60,581 nt of DNA from a virus, in IMG/VR virus record IMGVR_UViG_3300008111_000077, positions 1-60,581 of that record; one strand, 5' to 3'. Position numbers and translations under genes: made by a program. Under the pieces are notes generated by a model, which was not told where the DNA came from, did no database searches, and saw only the letters and a program-made list of their open reading frames with translations. Of the stretch, positions 29,684 through 38,033 are shown piece after piece (position 1 is the first letter of the stretch; every line of letters starts with the position of its first letter).

Positions 29684-30937
29684 TTAACAAATTGCGCCTG
29701 TATCTGTAGCGGTAAAGTTAGGTGAAGTTGACGTTGGAATTGTAATTGAACAAACGTAAACGGATGTATAACCGTTTAATCCACCTGTAGATACTGTTCC
29801 ATCACACTCGTAGTAGTCATATTTAACAAAACTTGGACTATTATTCTCAACGTACCATCTTGTAAGGATACAAGGAGGTAAAGTTGTAGTTGTGGTTGTA
29901 GTACTTGTTGATGTTGTGGTCGTAGTTGGTTGTATATTAGAAAAACAAGCTAAACAAGAACCATCAACTCTTGAACCTATTTCAGTTAATAATACAACTG
30001 TGTCAACCCCACTTATGTTTTCAAACAAACCTTCAAATGTAACACAAGTTTGTTGACCGTTAATTTCTGCAAAATATACGTAATTTTCTAAAGGAGTATT
30101 TCCTGAAATTAAAACTAAATCTGAAGTATAATAATCTACACCATTGAAACAATCACTAAATCTTTTACTATTAGCACATTGAATTACTTCAGTAAACGTA
30201 TTGAATATAACTTCGCCTGAAAAATTACAAGGATAGTTAATAGTTGTTGTGGTAGTCGTTGTTGGTGCTATTGTGGTTGTAGTTGTGGTATATGTGACCG
30301 CAATAGCCGTAATTGACTTTCCACTACAAGGATTAGGAAGTACTGTTGTCGTAGTAGTCGTTGTGGGGGCTGCTGTAGTTGTTGTAGTTGTTGTAGGAAC
30401 TAAACAATCAAAAATGGCGCTAAAATCAAATGTAGCACATGGATCCACAGTTGTGGTTGTTGTTACACAAATTCCGGTATACGCTACCGTGTCGTCAAAA
30501 TCAGGACAATCTGATGTGCTTCCAAAAGGACCAAACTGATCACATGGGTCACCTAAGTTTTGTGCTAAACACCATCTTGTTTCACCTGTTGAATAAAACA
30601 TGAAATATCCGGTGGTTTGACCTGTAAAATAAGATTCACCATCGTAAATTCCTGCTAACTGATAAGTGTCATCATAATTAGTGTCGTTTTCAACACAAAA
30701 AAACTGAGGACAAGTACAACCTGAACTACCAATAATTGTACCTGAACCATCTATATCATATACATCTATACCATCTGAATAGTATGATAGTAATGCTGGA
30801 CTACTACATATTGAGTCTAAATAAACAATGTCACCTACAGTTAAACCACTACCATAAAGAGTAAAACTCAAAGTAGATCCACAGGAACTGTTAGGGTCTG
30901 AGGCGGATGAAAATAAACCTAAATTATTACAAGACAT
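29684..30937 (-). CDS. Cys-rich virion-type protein with poly-Thr linkers (417 aa)
   Basis: Minus-strand gene. Small Cys-rich domains are separated by mucin-like linkers (VPTTTTTTTAAPTTTTTTT; QPTTTTTSTSTTTTTTT). An SCGSTLSFTLYG segment and a WCLAQNLGDPC-type segment are seen in the first half, and a RWYVENNSPSFVKYDYYEC domain at the C-terminus. The same linker type occurs in the 26458 protein. I infer a surface decoration or fibre protein. It starts 1 base after the upstream gene's stop (TAATATG), so the two are a minus-strand operon. Confidence 0.65.
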   Translation of the reverse strand: MSCNNLGLFSSASDPNSSCGSTLSFTLYGSGLTVGDIVYLDSICSSPALLSYYSDGIDVYDIDGSGTIIGSSGCTCPQFFCVENDTNYDDTYQLAGIYDGESYFTGQTTGYFMFYSTGETRWCLAQNLGDPCDQFGPFGSTSDCPDFDDTVAYTGICVTTTTTVDPCATFDFSAIFDCLVPTTTTTTTAAPTTTTTTTVLPNPCSGKSITAIAVTYTTTTTTIAPTTTTTTTINYPCNFSGEVIFNTFTEVIQCANSKRFSDCFNGVDYYTSDLVLISGNTPLENYVYFAEINGQQTCVTFEGLFENISGVDTVVLLTEIGSRVDGSCLACFSNIQPTTTTTSTSTTTTTTTLPPCILTRWYVENNSPSFVKYDYYECDGTVSTGGLNGYTSVYVCSITIPTSTSPNFTATDTGAIC

Positions 30938-30938
30938 A

Positions 30939-31160
30939 TTATATCAACAAATTTTCTTCAACCAAACAATTATTACTATCAACTGATTTTACACCTACCG
31001 AACCCATACCTTCTAAAATATACGGAAGATCAAAAACATATGGGATTTGACCCGATGTTATTGTATCTATGTAAATACAAGTTGTGTAACCTGTATCACA
31101 TGTGTAAATGTCAAAAGGTGAAGAACCGCTTAAACCAGTAATTGTAATTTGTGTTGGCAT
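30939..31160 (-). CDS. Small virion-type protein, paralogue of the 20235 gene
   Basis: 73 residues: MPTQITITGLSGSSPFDIYT with a CDTGYTTCIYI middle and SVDSNNCLVEE end. It lines up with the 98-residue product at 20235 but is shorter at the C-terminus. It is first in the minus-strand operon and has the TATTTAT motif 7 bases upstream, in the gene's own orientation. Function is unknown. Confidence 0.65.
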   Translation of the reverse strand: MPTQITITGLSGSSPFDIYTCDTGYTTCIYIDTITSGQIPYVFDLPYILEGMGSVGVKSVDSNNCLVEENLLI

Positions 31161-31167
31161 ATCAACA

Positions 31168-31174
31168 ATAAATA
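31168..31174 (-). promoter_or_regulatory. TATTTAT late-promoter-like motif on the minus strand
   Basis: Read on the minus strand, TATTTAT ends 7 bases before the ATG at 31160, the same spacing as at 2368. Because the motif flips with the gene, it is more likely a directional signal than simple AT-richness. Confidence 0.5.
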
Positions 31175-31222
31175 TAAAAGAACATGAAAGTTTGTGTAGT
31201 TGATGTATTGAAAGTTTATGAT

Positions 31223-31231
31223 TATATTATA
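31223..31231 (+). promoter_or_regulatory. TATATTATA box before the replication genes
   Basis: TATATTATA ends 4 bases before the primase start. Near-identical boxes precede the next genes: ATATTATA at 31868-31875, 5 bases before 31881, and TATATTATA at 32836-32844, 8 bases before 32853. They may be a middle-promoter class. A GGAG between the box and the ATG at 31236 is too close to be an ordinary ribosome binding site. Confidence 0.35.
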
Positions 31232-31235
31232 GGAG

Positions 31236-31853
31236 ATGGAAGAAAATGAAGCGTTAGTTGAGTTATTGGAGGAAGTTCTTGGTGATCACGGACTTCATTA
31301 CCCCAATCGGGGACAAATTTCCTTCAACTGCCCCGTATGTGATGACGGTAGAAATAAACATAATATGGAGGTCAATTACATAGATAATGTCTATAAGTGT
31401 TGGTCCTGCGGTGATAGTGAGGGTACGCACGGAGCATTAGGTATCACAGACGAGATGATAGAAAAGTTTGGTATTGGATTTTGTGATAAAGGGGATCATG
31501 CTGGTCGAATTGTAATCCCATCATACAATACAAAAGGTGAGTTGAATTATTATATTGCGAGAAGTTGGAACCCAATGTCTCGTGCTAAATATAAAAATCC
31601 TGAAGCCGAAAAAGACAAAATTATATTTTGGGAAAATCTAATTGATTGGAACAAAGACATTTATTTGGTGGAAGGTGCGTTCGATGGGTTATTCGTAGAT
31701 AACCCAATTCCAATGTTAGGTAAACACATGTCAGAACTTTTGTTTGAGACGATATACAAAAAGGCAAAGGCTGATATAATTATTTGTTTAGATGCTGATG
31801 CTTGGGAAAACGCAGTTAAACTATACCACGAATTACATGGTGGTGAATTATAA
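31236..31853 (+). CDS. Short DNA primase (CHC2 zinc finger plus TOPRIM)
   Basis: 205 residues. The N-terminal zinc-binding domain has CPVC (about 32-35) and CWSC (about 56-59). The RSW and KYKNPEAEKDKIIFW region is followed by the TOPRIM motifs: Glu in IYLVEGAFDGLF and the DxD in IICLDADAWENA. Primases of this kind are usually well over 300 residues. Here the linker between CHC2 and the GITDEMIEKFGIGF segment is almost absent, and the protein stops soon after the TOPRIM. It may be a minimal enzyme or an internally deleted one; the frame is intact. Confidence 0.75.
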   Translation: MEENEALVELLEEVLGDHGLHYPNRGQISFNCPVCDDGRNKHNMEVNYIDNVYKCWSCGDSEGTHGALGITDEMIEKFGIGFCDKGDHAGRIVIPSYNTKGELNYYIARSWNPMSRAKYKNPEAEKDKIIFWENLIDWNKDIYLVEGAFDGLFVDNPIPMLGKHMSELLFETIYKKAKADIIICLDADAWENAVKLYHELHGGEL

Positions 31854-31880
31854 AGAAGAATACTATCATATTATAAGATA

Positions 31881-32744
31881 ATGGATTTAAAAAAAATTGC
31901 ACAAGAAATTAGGGACATCATTTCTGAAAGACAAAAAGAGTTCCAACTTACCTTTGAAGAGGAAAGTCACAAATATACAATGTTGGATAAAGATGGAAAT
32001 TTAAAATCAGATTTTCCATCGGTATCTAAAGTTATGAAAATATTTTATGACGACTTTCCAACGGAACAAGCGGCGTATAACAAAGCCGGTGGTGATCCTG
32101 ATGAGGCCGAAAGATTAATGGAAGAGTGGGCGGAAGCCGGTAGAAAATCAACAAACTTGGGATCTCGTTGTCACTTCTTTTTGGAAGAACATACACTAAA
32201 AGAATTTGGAGTTGAGAAAATTGTACGACAACCAATATTTGATTGTGATGCAGAACAGATCATTAAGAGTGATACTATGATTATGGCTGGTAAGCATTAC
32301 ATAGAACTTCTTAAAGAAAGAGGATGTATATTAATTGATACAGAAATGGTTTTAGGTCATCCTGACTTAGGTTATACAGGACAACCCGATAAGGTGTGGT
32401 TAGTCATTGGAACAAACGGGAATCTTGGTATTTTAATAACGGATTGGAAATCTAACAAACCAAAGAATTTTGCGGTTACCCGTTATACTAAAAAAATGAA
32501 ACAACCATTTGAAGACTTACCTGATAATGCTTTAGGTCACTACAATACCCAGTTACCTTTTTATGGTAAGTTACTTTTGAAAATGTTAGAAGGAACTAAA
32601 TATGAAAACATACAACTATTAGGTTGTATTATCGTTTTGATTACTGAAGAAAGAGAGTACCATGAGTACCGAGTATCCAAAAAAACGATGAATACTATTT
32701 TAGAAATGGACATGAAACAATATTTGACTAAAATTAATAAATAA
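31881..32744 (+). CDS. PD-(D/E)XK nuclease, RecB/Cas4-like exonuclease
   Basis: 287 residues with the nuclease signature: a conserved Gly-His-Pro-Asp region (LGHPDLGYTGQPDKVWLV, about 155-172), the catalytic ITDWKSNKPKN (Asp-x-Lys), and the downstream QLPFYGKLL (Q-x-x-x-Y). An N-terminal SVSKVMKIFYDDFP region is typical of phage members of this superfamily. No iron-sulfur Cys cluster is evident. It probably trims DNA ends in recombination or replication, next to the primase and the gp46/47 pair. Confidence 0.8.
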   Translation: MDLKKIAQEIRDIISERQKEFQLTFEEESHKYTMLDKDGNLKSDFPSVSKVMKIFYDDFPTEQAAYNKAGGDPDEAERLMEEWAEAGRKSTNLGSRCHFFLEEHTLKEFGVEKIVRQPIFDCDAEQIIKSDTMIMAGKHYIELLKERGCILIDTEMVLGHPDLGYTGQPDKVWLVIGTNGNLGILITDWKSNKPKNFAVTRYTKKMKQPFEDLPDNALGHYNTQLPFYGKLLLKMLEGTKYENIQLLGCIIVLITEEREYHEYRVSKKTMNTILEMDMKQYLTKINK

Positions 32745-32757
32745 ACTATTATTGAGT

Positions 32758-32850
32758 ATGACACTAACAATAACACCTACTTGGGTAACAACAACTAGTT
32801 GGGACCAATTATTACCTATTAAAGTAAAAATAAACTATATTATAAAATAA
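32758..32850 (+). CDS. Possible 30-residue peptide
   Basis: ATG at 32758 opens a 30-codon frame (MTLTITPTWVTTTSWDQLLP and on to KINYIIK) that ends 2 bases before the next start. Its placement fits an operon, but the DNA also contains the TATATTATA box of the next gene, so it could be non-coding. No homology is recognised. Confidence 0.3.
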   Translation: MTLTITPTWVTTTSWDQLLPIKVKINYIIK

Positions 32851-32852
32851 AA

Positions 32853-33068
32853 ATGGACGATATTATTAAACCAAAGATTGATCTTAGACAACAACAGACA
32901 ATCAAATGTGAAAAATGCGAGTCAAAGTTCTTCAAAGAAGTAACAATGCTTAAGAAAGTACCTAAATTATTAACAGGAAGTCACGAAGACACAATTGTAC
33001 CATTCCCAACTTATATGTGTAATGAGTGTGGTCACGTAAACGAAGACTTTGAATTATTCATAGACTAA
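32853..33068 (+). CDS. Zinc-ribbon protein (71 aa)
   Basis: 71 residues with two CxxC knuckles: KCEKCESKFF (about residues 19-28) and MCNECGHVNE (about 55-64), a classic four-Cys zinc ribbon. Between them lies a short basic segment. Such small phage zinc ribbons are often regulatory or DNA-binding, but the role here is unknown. Its stop is coupled by TAATG to the next small gene. Confidence 0.75.
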   Translation: MDDIIKPKIDLRQQQTIKCEKCESKFFKEVTMLKKVPKLLTGSHEDTIVPFPTYMCNECGHVNEDFELFID

Positions 33069-33214
33069 TGGAAATAGGTAAAATGACTATCAGTGAAGCA
33101 GAACCATACTTAGAAAGTATTGCAATGCTTTATGGATTAAACTTGGGTAAAGTTAAACACTTCAAATTTGCAAGAATGATTTTGGCAACCCTTTATTGTA
33201 GAGAAAACGCATGA
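33068..33214 (+). CDS. Small protein of 48 residues
   Basis: Coupled to the zinc-ribbon stop by TAATG and overlapping the next gene by ATGA. The product (MEIGKMTISEAEPYLESIAM and on to LATLYCRENA) has a plausible amphipathic helical pattern and a single Cys. Both junctions are typical of this genome's operons, which supports translation. Function is unknown. Confidence 0.6.
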   Translation: MEIGKMTISEAEPYLESIAMLYGLNLGKVKHFKFARMILATLYCRENA

Positions 33215-33453
33215 CATACAAAGAATTTTACTATTGGTTAGATGGTTATTTGACCAATAAGCTTGAAAGTGAAAAACTAAATATCGCACCTATAATTGAA
33301 AAGATGGGTCAAGTAAAAGAGGAAAGAACTAAAAGCGATTTATTACCTTTCCAACACATACCAGTACCGATTAATCCATTCCCCGTCCAAGATGATCCCT
33401 ACAGACCACCATACGAAGTATATTGCGGAGACAAAACACAATTGAATGATTAA
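33211..33453 (+). CDS. Small protein of unknown function (80 aa)
   Basis: 80 residues. It begins MTYKEFYYWLDGYLTNKL, a helical segment seen in small phage proteins, and ends in a Pro-rich tail (HIPVPINPFPVQDDPYRPP) next to a lone Cys. It overlaps both neighbours (ATGA upstream, 8 bases with the gp47-like gene downstream). It lies in the recombination operon; no function can be assigned. Confidence 0.6.
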   Translation: MTYKEFYYWLDGYLTNKLESEKLNIAPIIEKMGQVKEERTKSDLLPFQHIPVPINPFPVQDDPYRPPYEVYCGDKTQLND

Positions 33454-34225
33454 GAAACTTATACACTTTTCAGACTTACATATCCGTCTTTTTAAAGACC
33501 ACGATTTGTATAAATCAATTTTGGAAACTGCCATTGAACAATGGAAAGAGTTGAAGCCAGAACGCATCGTGTTCACGGGTGATTTAGTTCATTCTAAAAA
33601 CCAAATGACACCTGAACTTATTGAGATGGTTAGATGGTTATTAACAGAATGTTCTTCTGTTGCTAAAACAATTATTATTCCAGGTAACCACGACTTCTTG
33701 GTTAATAACACAGAAAGATTGGATGCTCTTTCACCTATCATTAATTCACTGAATAGTGAAAACATCGTCTATTACAAAGACAGAGGAGTTTATGAAGACG
33801 AAAACATCAGTTGGTGTGTGTATTCACAATATCAAGGTAATATTCCGCCTGAAATTACTGAAGCGAAAGGTAAAAGAATTGGATTATTTCACGGACCAAT
33901 TCAGGGAATGAAAACAGATCTTGGGTTTGACTTTGGTGAGGAGGCATATGACGTTGAAAAGTTCGATGGGTTAGAAACCGTGTTATGTGGAGACATTCAC
34001 AAAAGACAAGAATTCAAATTCAAAACCGGTAAAGGTTATATGATTGGGAGTCCAATCCAACAAAATATTGGTGAGAGTATTGGACGACACGGTTATGGGA
34101 TCTACAATGTTGAAAGTCAAGAATATTCTTATGTGGATCTACCAAACCCAAAACCATTTCTAAAGTTCTCTATAAAATCATTTGAAGATATTGAAAATGG
34201 AACCGAAAAACTCCAAAATATTTAG
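33446..34225 (+). CDS. 47: gp47/SbcD-like recombination endonuclease subunit
   Basis: Metallophosphoesterase nuclease of the Mre11/SbcD/T4 gp47 family, partner of the SbcC-like ATPase encoded at 35602. All metal-ligand motifs are visible: HFSDLHIR, FTGDLVHSK, IIPGNHDF, GLFHGPIQG, CGDIHKRQ. At 259 residues it is shorter than T4 gp47, with most of the C-terminal capping region missing, although all catalytic motifs are present. It would process DNA ends for recombination-dependent replication. Confidence 0.88.
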   Translation: MIKKLIHFSDLHIRLFKDHDLYKSILETAIEQWKELKPERIVFTGDLVHSKNQMTPELIEMVRWLLTECSSVAKTIIIPGNHDFLVNNTERLDALSPIINSLNSENIVYYKDRGVYEDENISWCVYSQYQGNIPPEITEAKGKRIGLFHGPIQGMKTDLGFDFGEEAYDVEKFDGLETVLCGDIHKRQEFKFKTGKGYMIGSPIQQNIGESIGRHGYGIYNVESQEYSYVDLPNPKPFLKFSIKSFEDIENGTEKLQNI

Positions 34226-34916
34226 TAAGGAAATGATGCAGGCGGTGTCTGCATTTTGTGAATCCAAAGAAATTAAGGATGTGGATAATTTCATTTACCT
34301 TTGTTTTAAACAAGGATTTGATATCAGAAAATATGGTCTTTTGGAAAAAACACTTAATGAAGGTGAAAAAGACTTAAAAACGGGTGAAGTTCAGGAAAAA
34401 CGAGTGGAAATAGAGGTAATAAAAGAAATACGGGTGGAAGTTCCTGTCGAAGTTATTAAAGAAGTTGAGGTTATTAAAGAGGTTGAAAAGATTGTTGAAA
34501 TACCTATTGAGGTAATCAAGGAAGTTGAGAAAATAATCCACACCTCTGATGATACTCAAGTAAATGAACTGTTGTCAAAAATAGAACAGTTAAACGGAGA
34601 AATTTCGATTAAAACTACCGAAATTGGCAGAATTAGAGAAGAATTTTCCATTAAAACGGAAGAAATGGAAAATATTTTCCAAAATAAAATGTCTGAAAAG
34701 GATGAAGATTTAGACGAACTTAGACAAAAGTTAGACATTCTCGTAACAAATGATAAGACAAAAATGTTACAAGAAACACTCCAAAACTTAAGAAGTGAGT
34801 TACAACAAAAAAACGAACAAATAAGAGAATTGGAAAAAATAAACCGAGAACTTCTTAACGGTAATCAAAATCAAGCTTACCTTTTGAGGGGATCAAATTT
34901 AAATAGACGAGTATGA
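34197..34916 (+). CDS. Coiled-coil protein with VEVIKEV repeats
   Basis: About 239 residues from the ATG at 34197 (MEPKNSKIFSKEMMQAV), chosen over an ATG 15 bases upstream because the NSKIFSKEMMQA start fits a conserved phage N-terminus. A small globular region (to about 55) precedes repeats of the VEVPVEVIKEVEVIKEVEK type (about 75-115). After them comes a long coiled coil rich in Glu, Lys and Gln. It overlaps the gp47 gene by 29 bases. A similar VEVP repeat occurs in the 39567 membrane protein. Function is unknown. Confidence 0.6.
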   Translation: MEPKNSKIFSKEMMQAVSAFCESKEIKDVDNFIYLCFKQGFDIRKYGLLEKTLNEGEKDLKTGEVQEKRVEIEVIKEIRVEVPVEVIKEVEVIKEVEKIVEIPIEVIKEVEKIIHTSDDTQVNELLSKIEQLNGEISIKTTEIGRIREEFSIKTEEMENIFQNKMSEKDEDLDELRQKLDILVTNDKTKMLQETLQNLRSELQQKNEQIRELEKINRELLNGNQNQAYLLRGSNLNRRV

Positions 34917-35269
34917 TAATTTTAATGTGGATGATTGCGGCCTATGGGATGACCAATATTTTGGTTTACGGATCAATCTTCAACGGATTAAGAAATTGGA
35001 TCCATAATAACGCACAACCTAATGTTGGATTGACTATTTTTAGACCAGTATTTGAATTCATTTCAAACTTAATAAAATGTGTACTTTGCACATCAACATG
35101 GGTAGGATTCTTTTTATCGTTAACATTGTTTGCACCTTGGCATGAAATAATTGGACTTAATAAATATATTTCTATATTTTTTGATGGAATGTTATCGGCA
35201 GGTGCCGTATGGGCGATTAATAGTGTAATCGAATGGTTTGAAGAAAATAGACCAAATAATAATAATTAA
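34913..35269 (+). CDS. Membrane protein, DUF1360-like
   Basis: 118 residues with three or four hydrophobic segments. The CVLCTSTWVGFFLSL segment matches the CxxC-plus-W/G hallmark of small DUF1360-type membrane proteins. It overlaps the upstream gene by ATGA, placing it oddly inside a recombination operon. The role is not known. Confidence 0.55.
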   Translation: MIILMWMIAAYGMTNILVYGSIFNGLRNWIHNNAQPNVGLTIFRPVFEFISNLIKCVLCTSTWVGFFLSLTLFAPWHEIIGLNKYISIFFDGMLSAGAVWAINSVIEWFEENRPNNNN

Positions 35270-35281
35270 CTAAAAGTAAAA

Positions 35282-35599
35282 ATGGGAAAAGCGGCAAAAG
35301 AACACAGAAAGAAAGTTGCAAAACGAAATGCAAAAATTAAACAAGAAAAGGCTGGCATGCAAAAAGCTTTTGATATGTTACTACAACAACAATTGGAAAA
35401 ATTGAAAAATGATGAAATGACTGCAATGGTGGGAGATCAAGAAGTTAAAATGGAATTAGTTGAAGATAAAATAGTTGACCATGCATTCAAGTTCACTCCT
35501 AATGAAGAGGAGTCTGCAAAAATCAACAAAGAATTTGAACCTGAATATGATAGTGCGGGATATACAATCGAAGATAGAGAGTTACCAACAGAAGAATAA
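35282..35599 (+). CDS. Small charged protein of unknown function
   Basis: 105 residues. The N-terminus is strongly basic (MGKAAKEHRKKVAKRNAKIK), suggesting nucleic-acid contact, while the C-terminal half is acidic (EEESAKINKEFEPEYDS). It lies 2 bases before the SbcC-like gene. I do not recognise the family. Confidence 0.6.
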   Translation: MGKAAKEHRKKVAKRNAKIKQEKAGMQKAFDMLLQQQLEKLKNDEMTAMVGDQEVKMELVEDKIVDHAFKFTPNEEESAKINKEFEPEYDSAGYTIEDRELPTEE

Positions 35600-35601
35600 A
35601 A

Positions 35602-37974
35602 ATGGATCTTTTTAATCCGCCAAAATTATTTAACTACAATATTATGATAAAAGACTTGGACTTTTCTACGTTTGAAAACCCAATTATACAAGTTGTTTGG
35701 GAAGATTTACCAGAAAACTTCACACAGGATAAACTCAAAAGTGTAAAACATTACTTCTCAAAAAAGTATAACACAACGAATGTAAATGTGTTAACAAAGG
35801 CAAAAAACGTTGAAACCGAAACGATGCAAAGTATTGATGTTTCGGTAAATATTAACGATGCTCAGTACCAACTTGAACTAATCACAAACTATCTAAAGTC
35901 AAAAGGGCACGAAGATAAAAGTGAGGATATATTAGCTATTAATAGAATGGTTGAGAATAGAATGTCTGGGGACGAAGAAAACCAAGCTCAATTTAAAAAG
36001 TGGTATATTCGAAACATTGAGTTCTCAAACTTTTTATCATATGGAGAAAATCAAAGATTAGACTTTGATAAGTTAAATGGGATTGTGGTGGTTGAGTCTG
36101 ATCCACCAAACTTTGGGGGGAAAACGGTTCTTACCGTTGACCTCCTAATGTTTTTATTCTTTAATGAAACGACAAAAACAACCAAAGCCGAGGAGATCTT
36201 CAACCGATTTTCAAATAAAGACAAAGTTCACGTTAAAGGTGAAATTACAATTGATGGTGAAGATTATGTTATTATAAGAAACATTGAAAGAAAGTTATCT
36301 AAGAAAGGTGATTGGAACGTTAAAACAGAATTGGACTTCTTCAAAAAATTATCGGACGGTACCTTATTAAATTTTACTGGTGAACAAAGAAGAGAAACAG
36401 AAGCCTTCATTAAGAATTCAATTGGAACCAAAGAGGACTTCTTAATGACAATTCTAACAACAGGATCAAATCTTGAAGAGTTGTTAGAGTCAAAACCAAC
36501 GGCAAGAGGCCAGGTTTTGTCACGTTTTATGGGACTTGAGTTTTTGAAAAGAAAAGAAGAAGTTGCAAAAGAAATCTACTCCGAGTTTTCAAAACAAAAA
36601 ATTTCCAACATTTATTCATCAGAGCAATTAAAGACTGATATTGAAACGTATCAAAACTCAATTTCTGAATTACAAAATCAAATTAAGGAAAGTAAATTAA
36701 AATTGGTTGAGACTGATGAAGCGATAACAAAAGGTAAAACATATCGTGATGATATGTTAAAGAAAAAACACACAAACATTGATCAAGAATTGAGTTTGTT
36801 AAACCCTGAAAAAACCAAAGATGAAATTAAAGAAATTGAACGTGAGAAATCGGGATATCTTGCAAAAATATCCGAAATCAAAGTTGTTGAACCTTCTAAA
36901 TTCTATGAAGAAGAAATCCATGACAAGGTTAAAGAAGAGATCAACATTCTTTACAAAGAGATCGTTAAAGTTGATACAGAAATTGCGTCAATTAACAAAT
37001 TAAAATCTTCAGTTGAAGGTGGAATCAAATGTGAACACTGTGGAATTGAGTTGATGAATGCTGCTATTACAAATGCCAAAATTGCCGAATTAGATGGATT
37101 TATCGTGCAAAAAACCACAAAAACAACACTTATGACGGATTTATCCGACAAAGAAAAAAGTTTTGTACAACTCAAAAAAGAGTTTGACGAATATGAAAAA
37201 AACAAGTTGGTTAAAGAAAAGTATGAGATTTCTGTTGAAAGTTGTGACCTTAAGATTGGGTCGTTAAGTGATAAGATCAAAAGATGGGAGGAAATTCAAG
37301 ATAAAATCCAAGAAAATCAAAAAATCGAAGCTCAGTTAATAAAGGCCGACGTGAGATTAGATGAGTTGGAAAATCAAAGAAGAACGATTAATAATTCAAT
37401 CACAACAAACGAGGGATCAATTAAATCTATTGAGGAAAAGATTGATATTAACCAAAAGAAAATTGTTACAATTAAAGAGGAAGAAGAAAAAGAAAAGATA
37501 TATAAGATCTACTTGGAACTTTATGGTAAGAACGGTATATCAAAAATAATTATGAAAACAATGATGCCATTAATCAATTCTGAATTACAAAGATTGATGG
37601 AAGACTCATGTTATTTCAAATTGGAAATTCGTATTAATGAAAAGAATGAGGTTGAATTTATTATGACTGATAATGCAACTGGTGTTGAGAAATTAATGAC
37701 TTCAGGTTCAGGTTTTGAAAAAACAATTTCTTCATTAGCTTTGAGATCAGTTCTTACTAAGATTGCAAGTTTACCCAAACCAAATCTTGTTGTTCTTGAT
37801 GAGGTGTTTGGAAAAATTGCTAATGACAACTTAGAGATGGTTTATGAATTCTTCACAAAAATTAAAGATTATTTTGAAAAGATCTTTGTAATAAGTCACA
37901 ACTCAATAGTATCAACTTGGGGTGATCATGTTGTAAAAATTAAGAAAGAAAACAATTTGTCAAAAGTTTTATAG
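35602..37974 (+). CDS. 46: gp46/SbcC-like recombination ATPase
   Basis: 790-residue SMC-type ATPase, the partner of the gp47-like nuclease. Residues 1-about 130 form an extra N-terminal region. The P-loop segment is SDPPNFGGKTVL (about 165-176), lacking the first Gly of a standard Walker A. Then come a coiled coil, a KCEHCG zinc hook (about 475), and a second coiled coil. The C-terminal ATPase half carries the signature SGSGFEKTISSLALRSVL and Walker B LVVLDEVF (about 730), then a switch His in ISHNS. It tethers and unwinds ends for the nuclease. Confidence 0.88.
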   Translation: MDLFNPPKLFNYNIMIKDLDFSTFENPIIQVVWEDLPENFTQDKLKSVKHYFSKKYNTTNVNVLTKAKNVETETMQSIDVSVNINDAQYQLELITNYLKSKGHEDKSEDILAINRMVENRMSGDEENQAQFKKWYIRNIEFSNFLSYGENQRLDFDKLNGIVVVESDPPNFGGKTVLTVDLLMFLFFNETTKTTKAEEIFNRFSNKDKVHVKGEITIDGEDYVIIRNIERKLSKKGDWNVKTELDFFKKLSDGTLLNFTGEQRRETEAFIKNSIGTKEDFLMTILTTGSNLEELLESKPTARGQVLSRFMGLEFLKRKEEVAKEIYSEFSKQKISNIYSSEQLKTDIETYQNSISELQNQIKESKLKLVETDEAITKGKTYRDDMLKKKHTNIDQELSLLNPEKTKDEIKEIEREKSGYLAKISEIKVVEPSKFYEEEIHDKVKEEINILYKEIVKVDTEIASINKLKSSVEGGIKCEHCGIELMNAAITNAKIAELDGFIVQKTTKTTLMTDLSDKEKSFVQLKKEFDEYEKNKLVKEKYEISVESCDLKIGSLSDKIKRWEEIQDKIQENQKIEAQLIKADVRLDELENQRRTINNSITTNEGSIKSIEEKIDINQKKIVTIKEEEEKEKIYKIYLELYGKNGISKIIMKTMMPLINSELQRLMEDSCYFKLEIRINEKNEVEFIMTDNATGVEKLMTSGSGFEKTISSLALRSVLTKIASLPKPNLVVLDEVFGKIANDNLEMVYEFFTKIKDYFEKIFVISHNSIVSTWGDHVVKIKKENNLSKVL

Positions 37975-38004
37975 AATTTTTAAAACTAATTAGAATTTTA
38001 TCAG

Positions 38005-38012
38005 TATATTTG
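38005..38012 (+). promoter_or_regulatory. Bacteroidetes-type -7 box TATATTTG
   Basis: TATATTTG fits the Bacteroidetes TAnnTTTG element and lies 21 bases before the ATG at 38034, leaving a short leader. The expected -33 TTG is not clear, so this is a moderate call. It would drive the 38034 and sigma-factor genes. Confidence 0.5.
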
Positions 38013-38033
38013 TAGAACAATTAAAACACACAA

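Noticed and set aside
30249-30539. A 96-codon + strand frame rich in Val
   Set aside because: It is the antisense shadow of the poly-Thr linkers in the minus-strand gene at 29684-30937.
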